A stretch of DNA of 64,000 bases, taken from contig JH720315.1 in NCBI GenBank assembly GCA_000231825.2, positions 393,645-457,644 of the forward strand. The letters run 5' to 3'. The position numbers were made by a program, and so were the translations under genes. Below the pieces are notes generated by a model. The model did not search any database, had not been told where the DNA came from, and saw only the letters and a program-made list of their open reading frames with translations. The first letter of the stretch is position 1. Each line of letters opens with the position of its first letter. Origin of the DNA: Tetrahymena elliotti 4EA (lineage: Eukaryota; Ciliophora; Oligohymenophorea; Hymenostomatida; Tetrahymenidae). Positions 22,833-35,567 of the stretch are shown here, one piece after another.

Positions 22833-24770
22833 TCATAATAAATCTAAATTGTTATTATTATTGAATTAATTGTTAAAGTTATTATTCATATTGTTTTAAT
22901 TATTATCAATATTGTTATTGTTATTAAAGTTGGTGCCTGATTAGGAGTTGGTACTATCAAAGTCAAGAAGATTATCATCAAATATTGAATCCAAATGTTA
23001 TTTATTACTATTACTTGTATTCATATTATTTTACTGATATTACATATTTTATTGATTTTGATTTGAATTAAATGCATAAACATTGTTAGCTATCTAATTA
23101 GGTGCTTCTGTGAAAAAATCTTGAATATCATCATGCTCTTATATTCTATTTTGATTTTAAATGACTTAGGTGCTTGGTTGAGACATTTAATTTGTAGAAT
23201 CAAAATTATCAGCAAAAAAATCTATAACATCATCGATTCTATTTTATTAACTAGAGAATTAAAGAGGTTCGTCTTGAGTTTTAACAAGAACCTAAAGAAT
23301 TTTCCTTACATTACAATTTTTATTTGTATTTTCAACTCTAAAGTTTAATCCCTTGATATACTAAATACCTGGCTACAAAGGAAGGAGGTATACTCCAAGT
23401 TCAAACTAAAACTAATTTTCTTCAGAAAAAGTTACAATCTTTATTTTTTAAGAAAAAAACTTATAAAAATAAGAAAAAATTTTAAAAGAGAATATACTGA
23501 ATTTTCTAAACCTAAAACTTTAATTCCATCCATATCAAAATTATTCAAGAATATTTTAGCTTTTTTAATTTGTCTTGTAGGATTGAGAACAGTCAGTTTG
23601 CATTTTGATATTTTTTTTATTGATAAATCAGGTTTTTCAGCAAATTATAGCTCTATGTCATATTTTTCTAAAGAAACTTCTTCAGATTTGTTCATGTAAG
23701 CACCACAAATACCCCATTCCAAGAATAAGCTTCCAAGGCTGATAGTTGTTTAATCTCTAAGAAATAGACTTTTGTATTCATTCATCATTGAATTTTTAAC
23801 TTCCACCTTAAATATAATCTTTTCTTTCTCTTCTGGCTTCAGACAAATCAGTCCACTAGAATCAAGAGACTGCTCATTTTATAAAAAAGTCATTAAAATT
23901 TGAAGCATGCTAGAAAAATACTAAAGTAAAATAACATAGTGATTGTAATTATTACTATGAGTTATGAGTCAAAAATGTCTTCTGGAATAAAAGAAACTGT
24001 CTTAAAGAGAAAATCAGTATTTGTCTTAGCCTAAAGAGAATACTCCAAATAGTAAGTAGGATACTAAAATAAATAAATAAATAAAAAACATAAATTATTT
24101 AAAATGAATTTTTTACTAAATCTGAAACGACAGTCTTTTCAATTAAAAATGGAAGTTTTGGAGAAATTCTATATTGTCTTGTTTTTTAATTTTCTGGAAT
24201 TATAGGAATGCTTGAAGGATTATTTATAAATGGTTTAGCTCTATATTTAATAAAAAAAGCAATATTATATTGCTTTTCTTAATCAACTCTAAGGCTGAAA
24301 GGAACATTTATGTCATCTCCTCCTTTAATATCTTTAACTCTTGCTTCTGCTATTTTAGTTGGCTTTTTATCATCTTATTTTTGCACAATAATCTATACAT
24401 ACAAATTAAGAAAAATGAGTTTCTATACAAATTTGTAATTTTTTAATGTTACTTCAATATTCACATAATCAAGAACTTAATTATAACCTTGCTTATATCT
24501 TATTTAAGCCATTGCCTTCAATTACTCTCCAACATATACTGTCCTATTTATTAAAGGATTTTACTGTCATTACGAATATCTACTTTTCAATAATATTAAA
24601 TAAATTCACCCAAAATCTTCAGTGGGTTGGAGCTTTTCTCCATCAAATATTACTAAATCCATTCCTGACTAAACTCCCTATAATGGGTGTCTAGTTGTGC
24701 TCTAAGCTTTAGCTTAATTTTTTGGTTGAACCAACCTAAAATTCCTAATTTCAAAAATATCCTATTCCAT
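22833..24770 (-). CDS. Trafficking adaptor-like protein with clathrin-box C-terminus
   Basis: Multi-exon gene; start ATG at 24770 (MEQDIFEIRNFRLV), stop TGA at 22833-22835. Exon junctions were placed only approximately, and several GT..AG introns of 50-100 nt are visible. Beta-strand-rich segments follow: TVYVGESLKAMAQIRYKQG-like text after the first introns, FSLRVDQEKQYNIAFFIKYR, YRISPKLPFLIEKTVV, SLFLEWGICGAYMNKSEEV, LTVLNPTRQIKKAKIFLNN and FQFELGVYLLPLQPGIQYI. They resemble TRAPPC13/Trs65 (DUF974) or adaptin-ear immunoglobulin folds. The last 150 aa are Asn/Gln-rich and carry DSIFDDNLLDFDSTN and a final NNLDLL, both fitting clathrin-box consensus. A role in vesicle coat recruitment is inferred; the family assignment is tentative. 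Confidence 0.6.
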
Positions 24771-25587
24771 CTAAAATGAATTCTTTTTTACACAAACTAA
24801 ATTAATTTTTTATTTATGTATTTAAACTGGGTATTTATTTACTTCGTAAATTATTTTCTTATTCAAACCAGATTGAAAGTAATATAATCTTAATCTTTCA
24901 TCAAGTATAGATTCTAACTATTATAAAAAATAAATATCTCTTCATTCAATTTTGAATACAACATATTTTGTCTTTGTAGTAAATATTATAATAACCATAT
25001 GTTGAAAAATAAAATTGAAATATTCATAAAAAAATACACTTATTTAAATATTCAATTAAAATAAACAAAATAAAAATTATTTTTACAGCATCTCAAAAAC
25101 AAATTATTTCTAAAAATAGGATCTAATATTAGATTCAATCTATATTAAAAAACACTTCAAAATTTAGGTTTTAATACTTTATCTTAAAAAAAATTAAACA
25201 AAAAGCAAAAAATTCTTAATTTCTGTATTTATTTAAAAGAAGAAAAAAATATAAAAAATATCACTAAAATAATATTGATAATAGAGTTATTTGTAGGAAG
25301 TGTGCAAGTGTGCACATTTTTTTTCACATCAAATAGTATTTTTTTTAAATATTAAAAATTAAACAATTTTTTAATTTTATGACGCAGTTTATATACGAAA
25401 TGATCAAGAATAAAATGTAAAAATAATAGATTTTCAAGAAAGAATAATATAAATTTTTTTGTTTTTTTTGTTCTATATAAAAGATGTTAAATATTAAATA
25501 TTTGTGTGTCAATCAAAAAAAGGTAAACAATTACAATCATATATAGATAATATAAATAAATTGTAAAATATCTTTTTTTTAATAAAA
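24771..25587. other. Intergenic AT-rich spacer
   Basis: Spacer between two minus-strand genes. It includes a short GTGTGCAAGTGTGCAC direct repeat near 25300-25316 and otherwise A/T runs. No gene seen. Confidence 0.5.
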
Positions 25588-26953
25588 TCAATTCAAAGAA
25601 TGTTTAAATTAAGATAATTTTCTTAGTTTGAAAAATTTATGAATGTTAGGAGACTCAACCTAATTTATTCTTTTGAATAAATAATTAAAAACTTTTAATT
25701 ATTTTAGAATAATTTACTCATAAAATAAAGCAAGATATTTAAGTGATATACAATTTTTGAGGTTTAAGTATAATTTATTAATTCCTTTATTTCCAATTTA
25801 GTTATTCCTTTTAAAATAATTTATTAAAATATTTATTTTATGCTTTAATCATACCATAAATTCAAAGAAAGGCTTTTTAGATTTCTGCAGTATCTAATAC
25901 TATTTGAAAATTCTTCAATGCCTTAATCTTCAATATTATTTTCTCTTTAATTACATAAAATTAATTGATTTTAGAATTAAAAATAATTAGAAATACCCTA
26001 AATCTAAAATAAGTATTTCTAGCATGGAACAAACTTTAATGCCATTCGAAATTTCAGATAACCCTTATGATCCTATAAAATTTCTCCTTTAAATTAAAAT
26101 ATCAACTAATTAAACAAAAAAGTAAATTTATTATACCCAATATTTAAATTAAAATGCTTTAAATTTTGAATAGATTTCAAGAGCTCAGCAATTTAGTTTG
26201 TTCCTTTTGTTCCTACATAGTTATTCCTATGATAAAAAATAAATAAGAAAATAAATAAATAATATCCATATTAAAACCTAAAGGATAAGGCCAAATGTTT
26301 TAAGTTACTCATTTCCTTTAATTTTTGTAAAAATTTCTCAGCACCTACAGGAGAGATTTGGTTCATTCTAGTTTTGATAAAAAGAGTTTAAAGTAATTGA
26401 AAGAAAATAATTGAAAGAACCTCAATCCAATGTTAATATGAGTCAAATTTTTTAAAAATATTAAGCATGTAGACAGATCCGAAATGCCCTCATCACCTAA
26501 TTAATTTTAACTTTTTATAATTATTATTAATTTCTGATATTTGTTATTTTTGAAATCTAACTAAAGATAAGAACTAATAATATAAGTTATCAATATCATG
26601 CCTTAGTTCTATTGAAAGTTTTTAAAGATTCAACATTTGTTAAAAATAATCTCTAATCCACTTAATGCTTTCTTAATTAACTCCATTACAGCTTTTTAAT
26701 AATTGTTGTGATTAATATTAACAAAGTAAGAAATTTTTTACCTCAAATCCAATCTAAGGTCTACTAATTGGATCATCTAATTTAAAAACATAAATAGCTC
26801 TCCAATATCTTCTTGCCTAAGTTATTTATTTCTTTTGCAAAATTGAACAAAATGCTGTTATTTAAATTAAATTCACTTCATATTTATATTGATCTATTCT
26901 ACATTTTTATTAATAACTATAAGCTCTTCAAAACTCTCAACTTTAATACTCAT
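25588..26953 (-). CDS. Leucine-rich-repeat protein, one exon per repeat
   Basis: Starts at ATG 26953 (MSIKVESFEELIVINKNVEQ) and ends at a TGA at 25588-25590. It consists of short exons of 70-100 nt, each carrying one ribonuclease-inhibitor-type LRR, separated by introns of about 50 nt. Readable repeats include MIQLVDLRLDLR, ISPVGAEKFLQKLKEMSNLK HLALSF, GTNQIAELLKSIQNLKHFNL, GLSEISNGIKVCSMLEILIL, NNIEDQGIEEFSNSIRYCRN LKSLSL and NQIGNKGINKLYLNLKNC. Conserved Leu/Asn spacing matches the large ciliate LRR family, where such proteins are often protein-binding scaffolds, sometimes with a kinase domain; none is seen here. Exact exon ends were not all fixed, and I cannot exclude that one or two repeats are broken. 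Confidence 0.65.
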
Positions 26954-28623
26954 TTCCTAAACTAAAAATTTTGAATATATAACTAAAACTTAAATCTGAA
27001 AAGAAGTAGAAAATTATGTTAATTTGGTAAAAAATGATTGAAGAATTTAAGTTACAATAATGTTAATGAATATTTTTATTATGAATTTAAATAAAATACA
27101 TATTATAAATCAATCTGAACTTTCTCTATTTCAATTTCTACTTATTCTAACAAGCAAAAATAAATGAATTTCTATCAGATATTATGAAATAAATAATAAT
27201 TTATAAAATTTTACCAAATTTGACTCGAGAATATCAAATCAAATTACTAGTTTTTAAGAATTAAGCAGAATTTCATTTATCAATTGTATCTAATAAAAAG
27301 TAATAGATATATCACTAATAAGTGAAATCTTAATTTCTATCATTATATCTGTCTATTTATTATAGTAAAAATTGCTCATATCCACATTAACCTCCAGGAA
27401 TTAGGTTAAAGATAGGTAATAAAATAATTGGTTTAATTTACTTTATTGAAATATCTATGACTTCTGACTTCTCCTAATATTTTGTTTAAAGCTCACAATT
27501 GTGAGATAATAAATATTAAATATTTTATTAATATTAGCCTTCATAGCCTCTTCTAAAGAGCTTACATAATTTGAATCAATAGACATTAAAAAGAATACTT
27601 TTTTGTTTTTGTAAAAAACCAAAATTTTTTTTTTTTGCAAATAAAATTTGCTACGTGATCATTTTCTAAATTACCTCTTTTATTGCAATTCTGTAAATAG
27701 ATATTTTGATTGAAAATGAGTACTTAAATTTATTTAAATGTATTGCATCATTTTATGATGAAATACTTTTATGTTTTTAATATAAAAATTTAAAATAAAA
27801 AACATCCTCAGTATTTTACTTATTTATTTAAATAAATTGTTTTTTCTCTGTTGAAGTTAGCTTTGAGCTTTGTGCCCAGAGAACTTTTAATTCAAAATTT
27901 TTTATTTTTTTCCTAAATTCAAAATTTGCTTCTAAATTTGTTTTTTTTTCATTTGCTTCCTGATGTAATTAATTTTATTTTTAGACAAACAATAAATACA
28001 CAAAATAAAAATTCTTTTTTTATTTTTCAGTTATATTTTAATTTAATTTGCATTTATTTTAGGCGCAACAAATTAATTTAAAAATTAAATAGCTAGCTAA
28101 ATTTAATAATGTTATTTTTAGGTATGAATCATTTTTAATTTTTTTTTGAAATACATCAAAATTTATATAAAAATAAGATAAATAGCAAATTCAAATTCAA
28201 GATATTTAATATCACTTAATATTTTTATATTTAATTTGAAATGAATTAAATGAATAATAAATATTGTAAGAAAATTAAAATGTAGTTTTTTAGATTTTAA
28301 ATTTTTTCAATGAATGTCTAAGTTTTTTAATAAAGGTAATAAATTAGTCAATTTTTTAATTGACTGAACAGCTTTTTTTTTAATGAATGCATTTTTCTAG
28401 GTTGAAAGAAACAGATAGCTAAAAAAATTAACAAGAAAAGCAAATATATCCTTTTTGGTTTGTTAGGAACAGCAAATTGAAATTGAAAATTTAAAATTAT
28501 AAAATAATTAAAAAATTAGATAAACTAATTATTAAAAAAGATAGGTTAGTTGTGTTGTTCGAAACAAATAAAAATAGGTAAAGAAGTTAAAACCAATAAA
28601 GTAAGCGTTTAGATAAATTTAAT
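26954..28623. other. Intergenic AT-rich spacer
   Basis: About 1.7 kb between divergently transcribed genes. A 61-codon open stretch on the minus strand at 27455-27640 is weakly protein-like but has no recognisable partner exon. No supported gene. Confidence 0.5.
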
Positions 28624-31600
28624 ATGAAAAACACTGGCAAAATTTAGATTGCAATTTTATTGTGTTTGCTATCTCTAGTTAGTTTCAGAGCAGACACACT
28701 TAGTTGTTTAACAGAAACTACTAATTTTCAATCAGCTTGCAAAGATTACAATTTATGTAATACATGCAAGAATGGCTAAGTTTAGTGTGAAAACGGGAAA
28801 CCTACTTTGGCTTGTACTTTATGCAATAATTTTTCTTTTATATTGGATGGAAAGACTTATTGCTCATCAACTTAAGGATGTGCAGAATTAGATAAAACAA
28901 GTGGGTAATGTAAGAAATGCAGTTATGATAACTATGCAAATTACTCTATATTGAGCAATGCTAACTTAGAAATACAATGCTCTTAATAGTAAGTTAATTT
29001 GCTGGACATCATCCAAAATTTAAATGCCTTAAGCTCTTCTTATACAAATATTATCAAATAATTATTTGAAACAAAATTAGAAGTTATTTACAAATACGCA
29101 ATAAAAGTTTTAAATAACTCCTAGTTGGTAGAATAAGTCAGGACAATATGGTTTTTCTCTAAAGGTTTTGAAGAATGTGGAGGTACAAATTCAAGCTCCT
29201 AAATATATTAAAGTTGCTAATGTAATAAAAATTTTTATGGATCTAGATGCTAAGTTTAATAATCAGAAGCCTCTCAAAAGAATACAGAAATTCAAACAAA
29301 TTTATACAATGCTTTAAATGATCTCTAAAGTTCTTTTATAAAATTAAGAAATCAAAATAATATAAACATTGATTATGCAAACTAGATTATTTTTATTTTA
29401 AAAGTTGTAGCTGAAGTCGCAGACATTTTTGATGTCACAACCTATTAAATGTTTTAAACACTCCAAAATAACTTTATTACTGTTATTTAATCATCTTATG
29501 ACGATAGCTACTGGCTTTCAACTAATACACTAAGTAATAAAATTAATTAAATTTTTAATAATAGAATTAAAATAGTTAAAAAAGTTTCAAATATTTTTCC
29601 TGTAAAAAATGAATTTTAAAAAACATTAAAAATATTTTATCATTGGCCAAAAAATGATTTTAATTTAAGAAATAAAAAACTAATCTGAATAGTGAAAAGG
29701 TTTTTAATTTATTATTTTGAAATGTTTATCATTTAAAAAATGTAAGTCCATCAATTTTTTAATTAAGTTTTTTAAAAATAAATGATATCTTCTAAAATTA
29801 TGCTTCTAAATTATCAAAATCTTATGAAAGGTAGAAATTTTTTTGGAAAATTATGATTCAAGGTAGAACGAGCTGCTAATCCATTCATTTTTTGGAATTT
29901 GTAAAATTAACATAAATAAAATATAAAAAATAAAAATAGTAATAGCAAGGTATGGTAACCTCTGTAATTTTAAATGTGATTTGGTGAGATATTATAGACT
30001 GGGTAATTAGAAGAGGTATCTATTTAAGGATAAGAGGGTTAACAATTAACAGAGGGTGGGTTGATCCATTTCAATACTCAAAATCAATTTTAAAATTCCA
30101 AACAAAAAAAATTCATAAATGAGAAGAAAAATGCAAAAATAATTTTTTCCTTCTTATCATTTTATTAAATATTAAGTAATGAAATTAGATAGTTATTTTT
30201 TTTTTAAATTATTAATTTCTTTAATTTTTAAGTTTGAGGTCTAACTTTAAAGATGAAAAAATTTGTTGAGGAAGAAAAAAAATTTTTATTTAAAAAAATC
30301 AAAAGAAATATTGGGATTTATTTATTTATTTTAATTTTAAAATAAAATTAGCAAATGGAAAAGATCTCTCAATCACAAACTTAAGTGTTCTATTTTCTTT
30401 CTATAGCATTTTTACTGATCGAGTATCATAAACAATAAATTAAACTTTATTAAACCAATTCAATGATAAAGCTTCAAATTTAGTAAAACCAGATAGTTTT
30501 ATTATGAACTAAATTACTGATTTTTACTATAAGCTGATTGCTAAATAAGGATTATCTAAAGACAATTTATTGACATTTAAAGCTTCAAAACTAGAAATGT
30601 ATTTTTAATCCATTAGTGCTAACACAAACTCTATTCTAGTGTAAAAAACATATTCTTAACTTGATTCTGTTTCAGATTACAAATTCATGAGTTTAGAATC
30701 TTTGAAGTCTATCAAATGTAATTAAAACAAATAAGATTATCCTAGGTTCTTCGTTTCTGAAAAAGCTTATTAGTAGATAGTTAAATAGGCTTAATAAGCT
30801 GCACCATCCAATTAGATGCTTTACTTCATTAACTAGTTATCATTTAATATGTAATAAATTTAGATAATTTACAAATCTTTCAAAGAAATTCAATATAATA
30901 AATTTTTTATGAAATGATTTATGATAATTATTAAAAGGTATTAGTATCAAGATTAAAGTGTTAATTCTCCTATTGTATTGGCTAATTTTGTTTTTGGTTC
31001 ATCACAAACTTCTTATCAATTTATTCAATAATCAGATTTTGTTGCTGTTTTAATACCTAAATTCAAGACACACTAATATTAAAGCTAGGTTTCTAGTTCA
31101 GTTACTTGCATGGTTTTGGATGAAACCACAAATAAATGGACCAGTGATCCTGAATTAGGTGTTGATAATAGTTAAACTATTAACTGTGATACTCATGTAA
31201 TTTGTTACTACAATTTACTCTAAAACTTTGGTAAAAATATCAAACTTGGCTATAAAATTACAATTGTGACTGATGAACTGAATGATGGTAAAATAATTTA
31301 TAAAAAATTCTATCACTTTAAATTCAATTAATACTTAATTTCTATTTATTTTTTAATAATATTCTTTGAAAAGATCTTATTTTAAATCTGAAATATTTTA
31401 TTGAGCTCATAAAAAATTTCTTAAAAAAATCATTTAATAATAATTATAAATACAAAAAAAAGACTTTAATTATCTTTCTTAAATTATTTTAATAAAAACT
31501 AAGAATTCTTTGACAGAGTTCATGGTGATTGGTGGAGAACTTCTGGTTTTATCATCACATTCATATTATTAGGATTATTAATTTTATTCTTAGTATTATT

Positions 31601-32535
31601 TTTGTTTGTGCCATCTTTAAATTCTTTGGAGGCTCCAAAGAGAAAAATTCAGATTTAAGAATAAGAATTGCAAAACAACAGATTAAATGCTTATAAAGAT
31701 AATTAAAACAACAACATTTAAACAGAATATTTAGACACTGAATAAAGATTTTAGAATGAAAATAACACAAATAGAGGATAAGATATTTAAAATGTTTAAC
31801 TATAGTAATATTAGTAAGAAGAATAATATTCAAATTAAAACATTATTGAAACTACTGAAATGGATGCAAACATGACTTTTTCATTCTATAGTATTGTACA
31901 CACCTAAGAAAGAAAATATAAGATCCAAAAAATTACTATTTTAATTATGAGTTGGCATTTCATGGCTTGCTTCTTAGGTGTTATGTATAAAAAACTCTAC
32001 TGGAGCGTAAATCAATTTCTTTTTTTACCTTCAAATAATTTAATATTTTTTTAATTAATAAAAAGAACTCAAATATCGTAGTTGGTATTGTTTATACTAT
32101 TATTGCAAGTTGGTTTGCTGGTTATGCTTGGGGTTTCTTGGCTGTTAAATTCAGAAGAACTATTGAAGGCTCTCCCACGTAATTTATTTATTTATTTAAA
32201 ATATATATTTAACTCCTTCCTTTCGATTATAAAAACTAATCTAAAATAATATATTTTTAATAATAATGAATAGTGTGAGCATACTTTACTATATTCTCTA
32301 TCTTTGCTTATTTATCTTTTTATTTTTCATTGAACTTCAGGCCACAGAGTACTATTATGATTACCCTGATAGATAGAAGTGGCATGGAGTTGGATTCCTT
32401 TTATGTGTTCTTTTCGATTATTTCTTATTTGATATAATATTGCTTTTTGTTTATTAATATCTTTCAACTCATAAACAAGGATTTTTCCATAAATTAGGAA
32501 GCATCTTGAGACATAGAGGATACTACTAACATTGA
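28624..32535 (+). CDS. Adhesion/polycystin-like receptor with GPS-like site
   Basis: Six exons (28624-29533, 30352-30850, 30938-31287, 31504-32006, 32066-32178, 32274-32535) join in phase to 878 aa. A signal peptide (IAILLCLLSLVSF) is followed by a Cys-rich region (CNTCKNGQVQC, CSYDNYANYS) and an EGF-like motif (SCQCNKNFYGSRCQ). A long helical/beta region, as in REJ/GAIN domains, leads to a GPS-like box at about 527-565: CMVLDETTNKW ... NCDTHVICYYNLL. Five hydrophobic helices follow (for example FIITFILLGLLILFLVLFLF; IVVGIVYTIIASWFAGYAW; ILYYILYLCLFIFLFF; FLLCVLFDYFLFDIILLFV), with a Gln/Asn-rich cytoplasmic loop between the first two. This layout recalls polycystin-1/adhesion receptors at the cell surface. 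Ligand and function are unknown. Intron 1 is unusually long (818 nt). A broken relative lies at 60643-62802. Confidence 0.78.
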
Positions 32536-33644
32536 TTAATATCAATATTTACTAAATATTAAATTATCAGCACAATAATTTATTAAGCCAAAAAAAATTA
32601 TTAAGTATCAATTAGAATTTAATAGTATTCTCATGGAAAATTTTAAGAAAAATTATTTATTTATGTTGTATTTTTAATTTTATCAGTCATCAAAATAATT
32701 TAAACATGTTTTTTAAGATTTTAATAAAAATTAATTGAGAATAATTAGTTCCAATTTACTTGCAATTTAATGCTTGATTAGAATTTAAAATATTAAATCA
32801 AACTAAATTATTCAGTATATTTATTTTAGGTGAAAATAATGACTTTTCTAAAATGTCTATTAAAAGTTTATCTGGGGTAAAATTATCAAATGAAATTTAC
32901 ACAGACTTTTTTTTCTATGAATTGTTATAACTTTTGCTTTACATCACTACATTCATAAGATTACTTTGATATTTAATTCTAAAAGTTTTAGAATCCTTCT
33001 TATTTTTCATTTTATTCAATATCAATTTTCTATTTGAGAATATCAGAAACTATTTCAAATATTTAAGATTTTTCTTTTAGTTTTTTACTTTTAAATGTCA
33101 AGATTAGGATGAAGAACATTGTTTAAACCGATTTTTTATTATCTCGCTGGCTAATATACTGATTAAAAATCATTATTTTCATAATTCTCTTTCATCCAAG
33201 ATTATATTTAAAGATTAATAATTAATCATGAAAGTAAAAAATTTAAAGTTCAGAGGAAAATATACAGTTTATTCCATTAGGGTTGTTTTTGTATAAAAAT
33301 ATTTATAAAATTAAATTGTTTTGTTATTATTTTTGGTTGTTTAAGTCTTTTCACAAATTTCAAAAGTATTTTTTATTCATTTGACAATTAATAAATGTCT
33401 ATTTGATAGTAAATAAGTAAACCATCAAATTATTAATTAAGGTAATCTTTCTAAAAAAGAAAAAGTTTTAAGTTATTTAAGTATTTATAATTTGTGTTTT
33501 CTTATTATTAAATATTCAATTCAATTACTATTTGAAACAATGATTTTAGAAGTAATTTTTGGTATTCGTGTGGTACTTGTTAATTAAAAAATTAATTATT
33601 ATTAATATTCACTATTATTAGCATTTAAAGAACAAAATAGAATA
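32536..33644. other. Intergenic AT-rich spacer
   Basis: Spacer between two plus-strand genes; no features seen beyond A/T-rich sequence. Confidence 0.5.
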
Positions 33645-34289
33645 ATGAATAATAGAATCTTGAATGGATAATAGGCAAAAAATACAAGCAAGAAAAATAA
33701 AGAATAAGGTAACAAAGATTAGGAATATTTGAATAAAATTACAAGCCCTCAATACAGACATGTCACAAAATAAGTTTAAGGAAAGAAGAAATATTATTAT
33801 TCACTCTAGCCAGGAAGCTCATTCATAAGTAAAATGTAAAAAGTAGAGGGAGCTAGTAACAAAAACTAAGTTACTGTGACAATGAAAACAGGATCGACAT
33901 ATACAGGAGAGGTTAATGATAGAAATGAAAGACATGGATTTGGTCTATATTAAGGTAATAATAATTTTAAAAAATTAAGTTAAAATATATTTATAATTAT
34001 TACTATTTTTAGTAATTTATGGTGGATATTATGAAGGAATGTGGAGAAATGGTTTCAAAGAAGGTAAGGGGACATTTTACTATAAAAAAGGTTTCACACA
34101 TTATGAAGGAGATTGGTAGTGTGGAGAACCTCATGGTAAATATTATATTCATCTTAAAGTAATATAAAATTATTATTTATAGGTTAAGGTAGAGTTTATA
34201 ACTAGTAAAATAAGTAAGTATATGAAGGAGCATGGAAGAATGGAAAGTCATCAGAGAATATATATTGGCTAGACTATAAAAACAAATGA
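33645..34289 (+). CDS. MORN-repeat protein
   Basis: Three exons (33645-33954, 34013-34135, 34183-34289) with GT..AG introns of 58 and 47 nt join in phase to 179 aa. After a Lys/Gln-rich N-terminal 85 aa come four MORN motifs: YTGEVNDRNERHGFGLYQ, YGGYYEGMWRNGFKEGKGTF, HYEGDWQCGEPHGQGRVYN and VYEGAWKNGKSSENIYW. MORN repeats bind phospholipid or act as cytoskeletal or ciliary scaffolds, for example in basal bodies and the cell cortex of protists. No other domain is present. The structure is well supported; the exact role is unknown. Confidence 0.88.
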
Positions 34290-35567
34290 ATTATTAAAAC
34301 AGAGGTTGCTAATAAATAATTTAAGCTCAATAAATAGAGCATTTTACTTACTTATTATTAATAATAATTCACAAAAAACTTGATAAATCTAAATATTTGT
34401 AAATGTAAAGGTAGAAATACTTATTTAACATTTGATTTCTAAAAAAACATGATATATTATTAAAACCAGTAATTTAATGAGTTTTTATAAAAAATAATCA
34501 ATTTACTATTTTGATGAATATTAAAAAATACAACCCTTTATTTACTAAATATTGATTTATTAATAAACTAATTTATACTATTTCTGAAATAAATGGTAAG
34601 TAATTGATTCTAAATATCCTATTTTATGTAAACAACATTTTAATCTAGACTAACTTTAGACTTTTGATTCTAAATAATTACAAATTTTAGCAATTTATTT
34701 TTTGAGTATTAATTAAATAGATAATATTTTTAAAAAAATAAATGATAGGTAAGATGCTTATTTTAATAATTAAAGAGAAAGTATTGCTTTTATTTGATGA
34801 TTATAAATTATTTATATTTCTGATTCATCCTTTACTTAAAGGGTATAAAATAAAAAACCAGTTCTTCAATTTTATTTAATATTCAGCTACTCGTAGATTC
34901 ATCTAAAAAATAAATTAATATAAAAATAAAATATTTACAATGATTTCTTTATATATTAAGTACATCTTTAAAATAAAACATGTCATAAAAGTTTTAAGAA
35001 ATTTAACTTAAATAAGAGTAAATGACTCACCTTAAAATAGCTAAGAAGTGTATTTGAGCTTTTACAAAAATATTAATCAAATATAATTTAAAAAATAATG
35101 TGTTAGATAAATTAAATAGAAAAAAGCACAAACAAATAAAATATAAATACAAACTAATTTCAATTAGTTTTTTATAATTAGTTAACAAATACACAACCCA
35201 AATTCAAAAATTAAAAAAAATTCAAAGTAACTATTTTAAAGTAATCTATCTAACTTTATTTTTGTGAGAAATTGAGGGAAAATGGGCATCTTGGATATTT
35301 GAAGCGAAAAATTATGGTAATTACATTCCTATCAAGATATTTTGAGGATAAATCAAATTCCATGATTTAAATTGAAAAAAAATTGAAATAGAATTCACAA
35401 AACCAAACTTTTTTAGAAATATCAAAGAAAAATTTTTATGTATAACTGTAATAAAAATTTAAAATATTTTAAATGAAATGACTGAATATTTTTTAGAAAT
35501 AGTTAATACTTAAATTTCAAGATAAAGAATATTATTATCTTTCATATCAAATATTCATTTAAGATAA
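34290..35567. other. Intergenic AT-rich spacer
   Basis: Convergent spacer between the MORN gene (+) and the first secreted paralogue (-). No ORF or RNA gene is seen. Confidence 0.5.

Noticed and set aside
24725..24745. Possible chromosome breakage sequence (ACCAACCT core)
   Set aside because: It differs from the 15-nt Tetrahymena consensus at five positions and lies inside the first coding exon of the adaptor-like gene.
27455..27640. Minus-strand 61-aa ORF
   Set aside because: Lys/Asn-rich, no homologous feel and no joining exons; chance in A/T-rich DNA is as likely.
30850..30945. Apparent double frameshift in the GPS-like receptor
   Set aside because: An 87-nt GT..AG intron (30851-30937) removes it and keeps the phase exactly, so the gene is intact there.
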